Part shown: one piece after another, positions 7,279-14,627 of the stretch
How positions within the stretch are numbered: position 1 is the stretch's first letter
How the letters are laid out: each line of letters begins with the position of its first letter
NCBI GenBank assembly: GCA_947479915.1
Contig: CANKAU010000015.1
Coordinates: forward strand, 1-47,564
DNA: 47,564 nt
Origin: Chloroflexota bacterium
Lineage (GTDB): Bacteria; Chloroflexota; Dehalococcoidia; UBA2979
Direction of reading: 5' to 3'
Made by a program: the position numbers and the translations under genes
The notes under the pieces: model-generated
Seen by the model: only the letters and a program-made list of their open reading frames with translations
Told to the model about the DNA's origin: nothing
The model's database searches: none

Positions 7279-8442
7279 ATGACCGACCCGGCCAACCCCG
7301 CACCCGTCGAGGCATCGCGCACGCGAGGCATCGCGTTTGTACTGGCGGTCGCGCTCTCAACGGTGCTGCTGGTGCTCGGGGCGAGCCTCCTCGGGGACCG
7401 GCTGCTCGGTGACCGCTTCGACGTCGTGCGGTGGGAGCGGGACACGGTCGCCGGGAAGTGGCTGCACCTGCTGGGCGCACGCTGGCGCGACGACCCCAGC
7501 CCCGACGATGCGATCGCGCGATACTTCGCCGCTCCGCTCGACAGCGCCGACCGTCTCCATCTCGAGGGCGCGGTCGAGGCCGCACTGAACGGCCGCATCG
7601 ACGCCGTAGCCCGCGCTCACGGGCTTGCCGGACGGGTGGCACTGCCCGGCACCGTGTTCCCGCCGGTGAACCTGGAGCTGACGCAGCCTCCGCGGGTCCT
7701 TGTCATCTCTCCGCGCTCGGTGATCGAGCGCACGAGCACGGAGCTGCTGCGCCCCGATCTCACGGCGACGGACGCGGCGCGCATTGAGCGCGACACGGAG
7801 TCGAGGAATTCCGAGCAGTCCGCGCTCGTCGTCGGGTCGGGCGGCGTGGCGACCTATCCGGCGATCGTCGCGAACGGCAGCACCTACGCCGACACGCTCG
7901 CGACCGCCGCACACGAGTGGACCCATCACTACCTGGAGTTCTATCCGCTCGGTCTGGCCTACTTCTCCTCGCGCGACGCGACCGCGATCAACGAGACGGT
8001 CGCGGACATCGTGGGCGACGAGCTCGGCACGGAGATCCTCGCGCGCTGGGGCGACCCCACGCGTCCCGCCCCCACGCGAACTCCAACGCCGTCCGCCACC
8101 CCTCGCGCGCGGGTGGACGCGAACGCGGTGCTGCGCGACCTGCGCCACGAGGTGGACGCCTTGCTCGCCGCCGGCAAGATCGAGGACGCCGAAGCGCGGA
8201 TGGAGGCCGCCCGCGTGCAGTTGAACGAAGCGGGTTACCGCATCCGCCGGCTCAACCAGGCCTACTTCGCGTGGTACGGCTCCTACGCCGCGCGGCCGGA
8301 CGCCGTCGATCCACTCGGCGCACAACTGCGCGAGATCCGCCAGCGCGCCGGATCGCTGACCGCGTTCCTCGAGGTCGTGCGTGTCGCTTCGTCGCGCGCG
8401 GACATCGTTGCCGCGTTGGAGTGGCTGCGCGCGCGAGGCTAG
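7279..8442 (+). CDS. Membrane-anchored zinc metalloprotease, gluzincin type
   Basis: The 387-residue protein begins with a short cytoplasmic stretch and one hydrophobic segment (about residues 17-38), so the rest should face outward. It carries HEWTH at residues 212-216 and NETVAD at 238-243. The HExxH plus downstream NExxxD pair is the zinc-binding and catalytic arrangement of thermolysin-like gluzincins, with a spacing of 23 residues from the second His to the Glu. A Pro-Thr-rich linker (TRPAPTRTPTPSATP) follows, then a helical C-terminal domain. I do not recognise a named peptidase family. An AGGA site precedes the ATG. The metalloprotease call follows from the motifs; the substrate is unknown. 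Confidence 0.82.
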   Translation: MTDPANPAPVEASRTRGIAFVLAVALSTVLLVLGASLLGDRLLGDRFDVVRWERDTVAGKWLHLLGARWRDDPSPDDAIARYFAAPLDSADRLHLEGAVEAALNGRIDAVARAHGLAGRVALPGTVFPPVNLELTQPPRVLVISPRSVIERTSTELLRPDLTATDAARIERDTESRNSEQSALVVGSGGVATYPAIVANGSTYADTLATAAHEWTHHYLEFYPLGLAYFSSRDATAINETVADIVGDELGTEILARWGDPTRPAPTRTPTPSATPRARVDANAVLRDLRHEVDALLAAGKIEDAEARMEAARVQLNEAGYRIRRLNQAYFAWYGSYAARPDAVDPLGAQLREIRQRAGSLTAFLEVVRVASSRADIVAALEWLRARG

Positions 8443-8451
8443 CGAACACAA

Positions 8452-8477
8452 ACACGCCGCCCGGGGGGGCGGCGTGT
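8452..8477. terminator. Convergent-gene terminator hairpin
   Basis: A perfect 11-bp stem (ACACGCCGCCC with its complement) closes a GGGG loop between the converging metalloprotease and penicillin-binding protein genes. On the minus strand the stem is followed by a T-rich stretch (TTTGTGTT), so it should work best for the penicillin-binding protein transcript. Confidence 0.8.
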
Positions 8478-8501
8478 CCTGCGAGCAATTCGGCCGAGGT
8501 G

Positions 8502-11500
8502 TTATGGCCGGGGCGTGGGCGTCGGTGTCGGCGTGGGTTGCGGCGGTGCCGTCCCCGCCGCCGCGCCCTTATTGCGGACCACCACCGTCATCTCGGACAC
8601 CGCATCACCGAAGACCGCGTCGGAGAGCACGATCCGCAGCGTGTACGCGCCGTCCTCAACGCCCGCGGTGTTCCACGAGGCGATCGTGGAGTTCAGGACG
8701 GGCGTGGTCTTGCGATCGATGGGGATCCACGTGCTCGGGCTCAGCCCCGCGCCGACCTCCGCGCGCACTTCCGAGAACTTCCCGGAGGTGGCGACACCGC
8801 TGATCGTGACGTTGCCCGAGAGCAGCGCGCCGTCCACGGGCGCCGTGATGATGAGCGTGGGTGCGCTGTCACCGGACTGTCCGCCGCCGACGGTCACCGG
8901 CAGCGCGTACACGCGGGTGCCGAGGTTCTTGTCCTCGAGCCGCAGGCGCAGCGTGTAGGCGCCGTTCGGCAGCGCGCTCACGTTCCATGTGCCCAGCGTC
9001 CCGCCGGTCACGCGGCCCGTCGAGGTGCTGATCCGCACCCACGACGCCGGTTGCGCGCCTCGACCCCACTCCAGCGTGTACCGCTCGAAGTCGGCGGAAT
9101 CGGCACGACCGATCACGGTGACGTTGCCAGTCAGGCCCTGCCCCGCCTGCGGGCTGGTGATGAGCGCGGGGAGCTGTCCGTCCGCGCCGCCGCCGCCGGG
9201 CGCGAGCAGCGAGAGGATGCCGGCCTTCGCCGCCCACTCACGCAGGCCGCCCCAGCCCGCTGCCTCCTCGGGCGGGAGGGCGAGGCGTACCTGCTGCGTC
9301 ACGAAGTTCGCGGGCGTCTCGGGCGTGGCACGCAGGCCCGTGCGCGTGTCGATGGCGATCTTCTGCCACCACGAGTCGTAGGCCTTGCCGCCGTCCTTGG
9401 GGTCGGTCGGGATCTGCTCGGCCGCGTACAGGCTGGTGAAACGGTTCATCTGCGGGCAGTTCTCGGTGGGGAGCTTGCCGGACGGCCAGCAGACCTCGCG
9501 CTCCACGATGCCCGGCGGGCGCTGGAAGTTCGACGCGGGAAGCTTCAGCTCCTTGATCGCGTCCACCATCCAGAGCTTCCACGAACGCAGCGACACGGTG
9601 GTTGAGTCGATGCCGAGGATCGGCGCGTTGTCCGCGTTGCCGGCCCACACGCCACTCACGAGCTCCGGCGTGTAGCCGAGCGTCCACGTCTCGCCGATGT
9701 AGCGGAAGTCATCGAACGGCGCGCTGGTTCCGGTCTTCGCCGCGGAGGGGAAGCCGTTGGGCAGCGCGAGCGCGTTGCAGACGCCGTAGGTGATGCAGAA
9801 GTTGTCGCCGTTCGACAGGATCGAGGTGATGAGCCAGGCGTACTCCGCCGGCACCACGCGGCGCTCCACGGGCTGCTTGAACTCGTAGAGGACCTTCTTC
9901 TCGGAGTCCGTCACCTTCAGCAGCGCGACCGACTCCAGGCTGCGGGTGCTGTTGTCCTTGCGGTCAGTGACCACCAGTTCCTGCCCGCGCATCACGCCGT
10001 TGTTCGCGAGGACGGTGTAGGCGAAGACCTGATCCATCAGCGTGATCTCGGAGCCGCCGGTGGTGAGGGCCGGCCCGTAGCTGCCCTCGTTGTCGAAGGT
10101 GGTGTAGCCCACCTTCTTCAGCGTAGTGATCGTGTTCAGCACGCCCGCGGAGATGATCGTCTTAATCGCGGAGACGTTGAGCGAGTTGCCCAGCGCGAGA
10201 TCCGCGGCGATCGGGCCGAGGTACGTGTTCGTCGGGTTGCGCGGCGAGAACGTGCCCCCGGTCGAGGGGTCGTTGATGGTCACCGGAGTGTCGAGGATCG
10301 TGGTCTTCGTGCCCCAGCCGTTCATGAACGCCGTCATGTACGTGAACGGCTTGAGCGTGGATCCCGGCGAGTTGCGCGCGGTGACGTTGTCGTTGCGCCC
10401 CTCGATCTTGTCGTTGAAGTAGTCCCGGCTGCCGAGGTAGGTGAGGATCTGACCCGTGCGCGGGTCGATCGCAAGGAATGCCCCGTTGTGCGCGCCGGCA
10501 GCGTCGCCGTAGGTCTCCAGCGTGTCCGCGACGACCTTCTCGGCGTTGTGCTGGAGGTTCAGGTCCAGCGTCGTGGTGACCTCGAGGCCCTGGTCGCGCA
10601 GCGCGCGCTCGCCGAAGCGGCGGCGCAGCTCTTCCGCGACGCGGCCGAGGATGAAGTGGGGCGCCTCGATCTCGAAGCGGTCCGCCTTGAACGAGAGCGG
10701 TGCGGCGAACGCGGCGTCGGCCTCGGCCTGGGTGATGACCTCGCGGCGCACCATCAGCTTGAGCACCTCGCCCTGTCGCCACTTCGCGTAGCCGTCGGCG
10801 TAGAGCTGGCCCTTGCTGTCGATGTTGTCCTTGGAGAAGGGGTCGTACGCGGCGGGGGACTGCGGGATGCCCGCCATCAGAGCGGCCTCGGGGAGCGTCA
10901 GATCCTTCGCCGGCTTGCCGAAGTAGCCCTCGGATGCCGCCTCGATGCCGACGTACAGGCCGCCGTACGAGATCGAGTTCAGGTACCACTCGAAGATCTG
11001 CTCCTTCGGGTACTTGTTGGTCAGCTCGATCGCGATCGCGGTTTCTTTGATCTTGCGCGTCACCGAGCGCTCGAGGCGCTCCTCGCGCGGGATGTAGACG
11101 TTCTTGGCGAGCTGCTGCGTGATCGAGGAGCCGCCCGACCCGCCGAGGAGTGCGCCACCCGACGGCAGGAAATTCTCCATCGCCGCGCGGGCGAGGCCGC
11201 GGTAGTTCACGCCGACGTTCTTCTCGAAGTCGGGATCCTCTACGGAGATCGTCGCCTTGGTGAGCCACGGTGAGATCTCGCCCAGCTTCACCGGTCGGCG
11301 CAGACCGCTGAGCTCGTCGACGAACTCGTACATCAACGTGCCGTGACGGTCGTAGATCCGCGCGCCGCCGCGCGAGTAGCGCGCGAGCAGCTGCTCCGGC
11401 GGCACCACGTCGCCCAGCGCGGCGGTGTAGGTGAACGCGGCGAACGCGATGCTCCCTGCGCCCATTGCTGCGACCAGTCCGAGCAGCACTGCGAGGATGC

Positions 11501-11597
11501 GCATGCCTCCGGCGAGGCGGGCGGGGCCAGCGGCGTCCTCGCCGGACATGCGGCGGCGGATGCGCCGACGCAGCAGCGCGCTGCGGTTCACGGTCAC
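8502..11597 (-). CDS. Class A penicillin-binding protein (transglycosylase/transpeptidase) with Ig-like C-terminus
   Basis: This 1031-residue enzyme polymerises and cross-links peptidoglycan. After a basic N-terminus and one membrane anchor (about residues 33-58) comes the glycosyltransferase 51 domain, with catalytic Glu120 in SVEDPDFEKN. The transpeptidase domain has the nucleophile Ser413 in SPGSTLKPF, an SLN motif and KTGTS. Beyond about residue 770 are two repeated Ig-like units (ITSPQAGQGLTGNVTVIGRA and a similar ITAPVDGALLSGNVTISG) and a PTPTPTPTPRP tail, which probably sit in the wall or contact the surface. It starts with GTG overlapping the stop of the upstream methyltransferase gene. 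Presence of this protein argues for a peptidoglycan-containing cell. Confidence 0.95.
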   Translation of the reverse strand: MTVNRSALLRRRIRRRMSGEDAAGPARLAGGMRILAVLLGLVAAMGAGSIAFAAFTYTAALGDVVPPEQLLARYSRGGARIYDRHGTLMYEFVDELSGLRRPVKLGEISPWLTKATISVEDPDFEKNVGVNYRGLARAAMENFLPSGGALLGGSGGSSITQQLAKNVYIPREERLERSVTRKIKETAIAIELTNKYPKEQIFEWYLNSISYGGLYVGIEAASEGYFGKPAKDLTLPEAALMAGIPQSPAAYDPFSKDNIDSKGQLYADGYAKWRQGEVLKLMVRREVITQAEADAAFAAPLSFKADRFEIEAPHFILGRVAEELRRRFGERALRDQGLEVTTTLDLNLQHNAEKVVADTLETYGDAAGAHNGAFLAIDPRTGQILTYLGSRDYFNDKIEGRNDNVTARNSPGSTLKPFTYMTAFMNGWGTKTTILDTPVTINDPSTGGTFSPRNPTNTYLGPIAADLALGNSLNVSAIKTIISAGVLNTITTLKKVGYTTFDNEGSYGPALTTGGSEITLMDQVFAYTVLANNGVMRGQELVVTDRKDNSTRSLESVALLKVTDSEKKVLYEFKQPVERRVVPAEYAWLITSILSNGDNFCITYGVCNALALPNGFPSAAKTGTSAPFDDFRYIGETWTLGYTPELVSGVWAGNADNAPILGIDSTTVSLRSWKLWMVDAIKELKLPASNFQRPPGIVEREVCWPSGKLPTENCPQMNRFTSLYAAEQIPTDPKDGGKAYDSWWQKIAIDTRTGLRATPETPANFVTQQVRLALPPEEAAGWGGLREWAAKAGILSLLAPGGGGADGQLPALITSPQAGQGLTGNVTVIGRADSADFERYTLEWGRGAQPASWVRISTSTGRVTGGTLGTWNVSALPNGAYTLRLRLEDKNLGTRVYALPVTVGGGQSGDSAPTLIITAPVDGALLSGNVTISGVATSGKFSEVRAEVGAGLSPSTWIPIDRKTTPVLNSTIASWNTAGVEDGAYTLRIVLSDAVFGDAVSEMTVVVRNKGAAAGTAPPQPTPTPTPTPRP

Positions 11598-12391
11598 GCG
11601 TCCACCTCGTCACGGCGCAGTACGACGAGGTGCGAGAGGCCGAAGCGGGCGAGCGCGTTGCTCTCCGCCCAGTAGCAGAACCCGCGCACCGCGTTGGCCA
11701 GCGCCCGCGAGCGCGCCTCGATGTTGTCGAAGCCCGGGTAGACGTAGCCGTGGTCGACGATGTGCAGCGGCAGGCCGGAGACCAGTCGCGCCCAGTCGCC
11801 GTGGGCGTAGGCCCGCGCGTGCGGCACCAGGCGATCGCGCAGCACCCCCGGCAGCCAGTTCACGAAGGGGATGTTCCCGAAGATGTAGCGGCCGCGCCAG
11901 TAGATGCCGTGCGTCTCGAACGGGAACAGGCGGTTCGGTGCGAAGAGGATGCACGTGCCGCCGGGGCGCAGCACGCGCGCCACCTCGCGCAGCGTCGCGC
12001 GGTCGTCCTGCACGTGCTCGATGACCTCGTTCAGCACGACGAGGTCGAATGAGGCGTCGGCGAAGGGGAGTGACTCGCCCGCGGCGGCGAGGAAGCCGTC
12101 CACCCCGCGCGTCGCCGTGGTCACCACGCGCTCCTGCGCCTCGACGAGGCGGTCGCTGGCGATGTCGGTGCCCAGCGCGTGCGCCCCACGGCGCGCGAAG
12201 GCCCGGACGTACTCGCCCAGGCCGCAGCCCAGGTCCAGGACGCGACGATCGCGCAGCGACACGTACCGCTCGATGATCGCGAGACGTCGCTCCTGCCCGG
12301 AGCGCCACACGAAGGATGGGTTCCCCAGCCGCGCGGCATCCGGCTCGCCCACCAGCGATGGTGTCGGCGACGCCGTGGAGGAATCAGACAT
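11594..12391 (-). CDS. SAM-dependent class I methyltransferase
   Basis: The 265-residue protein has a Rossmann-fold methyltransferase core: motif I VLDLGCGLGEY at residues 51-61, an acidic residue ending the second strand (GTDIAS), and ASFDLVVLNEVIEHVQD followed by LREVARVLRPGG. The C-terminal half is rich in aromatic residues. Similar proteins methylate small molecules, quinones or glycans; the substrate here is unknown. An AGGAG site seven bases upstream decides the ATG at 12391 over one at 12442. Its TGA overlaps the GTG of the penicillin-binding protein gene, so a cell-envelope substrate is possible. Confidence 0.88.
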   Translation of the reverse strand: MSDSSTASPTPSLVGEPDAARLGNPSFVWRSGQERRLAIIERYVSLRDRRVLDLGCGLGEYVRAFARRGAHALGTDIASDRLVEAQERVVTTATRGVDGFLAAAGESLPFADASFDLVVLNEVIEHVQDDRATLREVARVLRPGGTCILFAPNRLFPFETHGIYWRGRYIFGNIPFVNWLPGVLRDRLVPHARAYAHGDWARLVSGLPLHIVDHGYVYPGFDNIEARSRALANAVRGFCYWAESNALARFGLSHLVVLRRDEVDA

Positions 12392-12446
12392 GGCCACTCC
12401 TGCCAACCGGCGCGCGGACCCCGCAGTGCGCAGGGGTGACACGCCG

Positions 12447-12452
12447 ATGGTA
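12447..12452 (-). promoter_or_regulatory. Candidate -10 element (TACCAT) of the methyltransferase-PBP operon
   Basis: TACCAT on the minus strand lies 55 bases before the ATG at 12391. It is divergent from the gatC promoter region. Confidence 0.4.
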
Positions 12453-12482
12453 TGCCCTCTGGCCCGGTGGGGAGGCGCCTTT

Positions 12483-12488
12483 TAGAAT
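12483..12488 (+). promoter_or_regulatory. Candidate -10 element of gatC-gatA (TAGAAT)
   Basis: TAGAAT stands out in an otherwise GC-rich stretch, 90 bases before the gatC ATG. No good -35 hexamer is seen at the normal distance. Confidence 0.4.
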
Positions 12489-12578
12489 ACCCTCAGATTC
12501 GGACACCTTCACGTCCACCTTCGAATCACCACGCAGGACTCGCGATCCGGGGTGCCGGCGCGACATTGGAGTGCACGC

Positions 12579-12866
12579 ATGGCCCTGACCGCCGACGAGG
12601 TGCGATACATCGCGAAGCTCGCGCGCGTGGCGCTCTCGGATGCCGAGGTGGAACGGTTGGGCGGCGAGCTCTCCACGATCCTCGACCACTTCCAGGTACT
12701 CAACGACATCGACACGGCGGATGTGCCGCCGACGGCGCAGTCGTTCGATTTGCATAACGTTGAGCGACCCGATGTGACGCGCCCGTCCTTCGATCTGGAG
12801 GACGTCCTGCTGAACGCCCCCCGTCGCGAGGATGCCTACATCCGCGTCCGCGGCGTGCTCGACTAA
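12579..12866 (+). CDS. gatC: Aspartyl/glutamyl-tRNA amidotransferase subunit C
   Basis: GatC is the small subunit that holds together the GatA and GatB subunits of the enzyme amidating Glu-tRNA(Gln) or Asp-tRNA(Asn). The 95 residues begin with the family signature LTADEVRYIAKLARVALSD and continue with ELSTILDHFQVLNDIDT. A GGAG site seven bases upstream supports the ATG at 12579. gatA follows after 27 bases. gatB is not in the window, so the enzyme is presumably completed from another locus. Confidence 0.96.
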   Translation: MALTADEVRYIAKLARVALSDAEVERLGGELSTILDHFQVLNDIDTADVPPTAQSFDLHNVERPDVTRPSFDLEDVLLNAPRREDAYIRVRGVLD

Positions 12867-12893
12867 CTCCCCGACTACCAGCGAGCACCCACC

Positions 12894-14360
12894 ATGACGA
12901 TCGACCTCGACCTCACCGCCCACGAGCACGCCGCCAACCTGCGAGCGGGGGAGTACACCTCCCGCGCGCTGACCGAGGCGACGCTGGCGCGCATCCACGC
13001 GCAGGACGCCTCGCTCAACGCGTACATCACGTTCACGGACGACCTCGCGCTAGCCGAGGCGGACGCGGCCGACGCGCGCATCGCCGCGGGTGATGCCGGC
13101 CCGCTGACCGGTGTGCCGGTCGCCGTGAAGGATCTGCTCTCCACGAAGGGCATCCAGACCACGGCCGCCTCGAAGATGCTTGAGGGGTTCGTGCCGATCG
13201 TCGATTGCACCGTTGTGCAGCGGCTGAAGGACGCGGGCGCGGTGATCGTCGGCAAGACGAACCTGGACGAGTTCGCCATGGGATCGTCGACGGAGCACTC
13301 CGCCTTCGGCGCCACGCACAACCCGTGGGCGCTGGACCGCGTGCCGGGCGGTTCCTCGGGCGGCTCGGCTGCGACCGTGGCGTCGAGGGGCGTCCCGCTT
13401 TCGCTGGGCACGGACACGGGCGGCTCGATCCGCCAGCCCGCCGCGCTCTGCGGCATCGTGGGGCTGAAGCCCACCTACGGCCGCGTCTCGCGCTTCGGCG
13501 TCGTCGCGTTCGCCTCGTCGCTGGAGCAGGTCGGTCCCTTCGCGCGGGATGCCGAGGACGCTGCGCACCTGCTGGGCGCGATTGCCGGCGACGATGTGAT
13601 GGACTCGACGACGGTCCCCGTGCCGGTGCCCGACTACACGGAGCGCTTCGACCGCGGTCTGCAGGGGCTGCGCGTCGCCGTGCCGGAGGCGTTCTTCGGC
13701 GACGGCCTGGACGCCGACGTGCGCGAGTCGATCGAGCGGGCGATCGAGGACCTCGCGGCGCAGGGGGCGATCATCGACCGCTCCGTGGCGCTGCCGGCCG
13801 CCTCGGCGGCGCTGCCGGTCTACTACATCATTGCCCCTTCGGAGGCCTCCGCGAACCTCGCGCGGTACGACGGCGTGAAGTACGGCTTCTCGGTCACGGA
13901 CGGCCGCAGCGTCGAGGACGAGATGGCGCAGTCGCGCGGCCGCGGCTTCGGCGCGGAGGTGAAGCGCCGCATCATGCTGGGCACCTACGCGCTCTCGGCG
14001 GGCTACTACGACGCCTACTACCTGAAGGCCCAACGCGTCCGCACGCTCATCAAGCGCGAGTTCGAGGCGGCCTTCGCCACGCACGACGTGATCCTGACGC
14101 CCACGAGCCCCTCGGTCGCCTTCCGCCTCGGCGAGAAGGTGGACGACCCGTATGCCATGTACCTGAACGACCTGTACACGATCCCTGTGAACATCGCGGG
14201 CAACCCGGCGATCAGCATCCCGTGTGGCATGTCGCAGGGCCTGCCGGTCGGCATGCAGCTCATCGGGCGCCCGTTCGAGGAGTCCACGCTGCTGGGTGCG
14301 GCGCACGCCTACGGGCAGGTGACGGACTGGCACCGGCAGGCGCCGCCGGCGCTCGGGTAG
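12894..14360 (+). CDS. gatA: Glutamyl-tRNA(Gln) amidotransferase subunit A
   Basis: GatA is the amidase that releases ammonia from glutamine for transfer to mischarged tRNA. The 488-residue protein shows the amidase-signature triad: Lys79 in VAVKDLLSTKG, Ser154 in GGSSGGSAA and Ser178 in TDTGGSIRQPA. Length is normal. It follows gatC closely and is the last gene before a stem-loop at 14393-14414. The bacterium therefore probably uses the indirect route to Gln-tRNA and/or Asn-tRNA. Confidence 0.97.
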   Translation: MTIDLDLTAHEHAANLRAGEYTSRALTEATLARIHAQDASLNAYITFTDDLALAEADAADARIAAGDAGPLTGVPVAVKDLLSTKGIQTTAASKMLEGFVPIVDCTVVQRLKDAGAVIVGKTNLDEFAMGSSTEHSAFGATHNPWALDRVPGGSSGGSAATVASRGVPLSLGTDTGGSIRQPAALCGIVGLKPTYGRVSRFGVVAFASSLEQVGPFARDAEDAAHLLGAIAGDDVMDSTTVPVPVPDYTERFDRGLQGLRVAVPEAFFGDGLDADVRESIERAIEDLAAQGAIIDRSVALPAASAALPVYYIIAPSEASANLARYDGVKYGFSVTDGRSVEDEMAQSRGRGFGAEVKRRIMLGTYALSAGYYDAYYLKAQRVRTLIKREFEAAFATHDVILTPTSPSVAFRLGEKVDDPYAMYLNDLYTIPVNIAGNPAISIPCGMSQGLPVGMQLIGRPFEESTLLGAAHAYGQVTDWHRQAPPALG

Positions 14361-14392
14361 CGTCTGTCGTCTCGACATAACTTTCGTACTCT

Positions 14393-14414
14393 GACCGAGG
14401 CGAGCGCCTCGGTC
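14393..14414 (+). terminator. Hairpin after gatA, probable terminator
   Basis: A 9-bp perfect stem, GACCGAGGC with GCCTCGGTC, closes a GAGC loop 33 bases after the gatA stop. There is no T-run, so it may rely on other factors. Confidence 0.55.
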
Positions 14415-14446
14415 GTCGAGGCGGGCGCGGGGTTCGCGCAGTAGGT

Positions 14447-14472
14447 CGTGCGCAATTACCTCGTGCATACCT
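14447..14472 (+). repeat. Paired CGTGC/TACCT direct repeats before the citrate synthase promoter
   Basis: CGTGC followed by TACCT occurs twice in a row, with spacers of five bases (14447-14461) and one base (14462-14472). The pair ends 20 bases before a TATGCT hexamer, a usual place for a regulator. This is visible but short. Confidence 0.3.
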
Positions 14473-14491
14473 AAAGTGATCGCGCCGGTGC

Positions 14492-14497
14492 TATGCT
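14492..14497 (+). promoter_or_regulatory. Candidate -10 element of citrate synthase (TATGCT)
   Basis: TATGCT lies about 130 bases before the start codon. Transcription from it would begin within the 5' arm of the P1 stem described separately, so either the promoter is upstream or the P1 stem is partly lost in this transcript. Confidence 0.4.
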
Positions 14498-14593
14498 GCC
14501 GCCCCGGTGAGAGGTTTTCGGTCCCCGCGCGGATCCGCGCCGCCGTGAATCCCTCTTCTGAAGCCGAAACCCAGTAGACCCGCGGGGCGGCAG
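14496..14593 (+). ncRNA. Candidate structured leader RNA upstream of citrate synthase
   Basis: The region can close on itself through a perfect 11-bp stem, CTGCCGCCCCG (14496-14506) with CGGGGCGGCAG (14583-14593). Inside, AGAGG (14510-14514) can pair with CCTCT (14552-14556), TTTCGG (14516-14521) with CCGAAA (14564-14569), and GCGCG/CGCGC form a hairpin at 14527-14540. The second and third pairings cross, which implies a pseudoknot or two alternative folds. CCCCGCG (14523-14529) can also pair with CGCGGGG (14581-14587), competing with the outer stem. The element ends 34 bases before the citrate synthase ATG. I compared it by eye with cobalamin, SAM, TPP, FMN, c-di-AMP and glycine riboswitch cores and found no convincing match. 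A regulatory role is an inference. Confidence 0.4.
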
Positions 14594-14627
14594 TGTCCGG
14601 ATGCCGCGGGAACCATGTGGGGGTGTC

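Noticed and set aside
14507-14548. A 13-codon GTG-initiated leader peptide before citrate synthase
   Set aside because: No ribosome-binding site, and no residue bias that would relate to the TCA cycle. The RNA pairing explains the region better.
14551-14572. Hammerhead-like core (CTGA then CGAAAC) in the citrate synthase leader
   Set aside because: The two elements are only a few bases apart, leaving no room for stem II, and the cleavage-site context is missing.
14561-14585. Resemblance to a cobalamin riboswitch box (CCAGTAGACCCGC)
   Set aside because: The other conserved elements of cobalamin riboswitches (GGUG-A-UCC and CCACUG segments in the right order) are absent.
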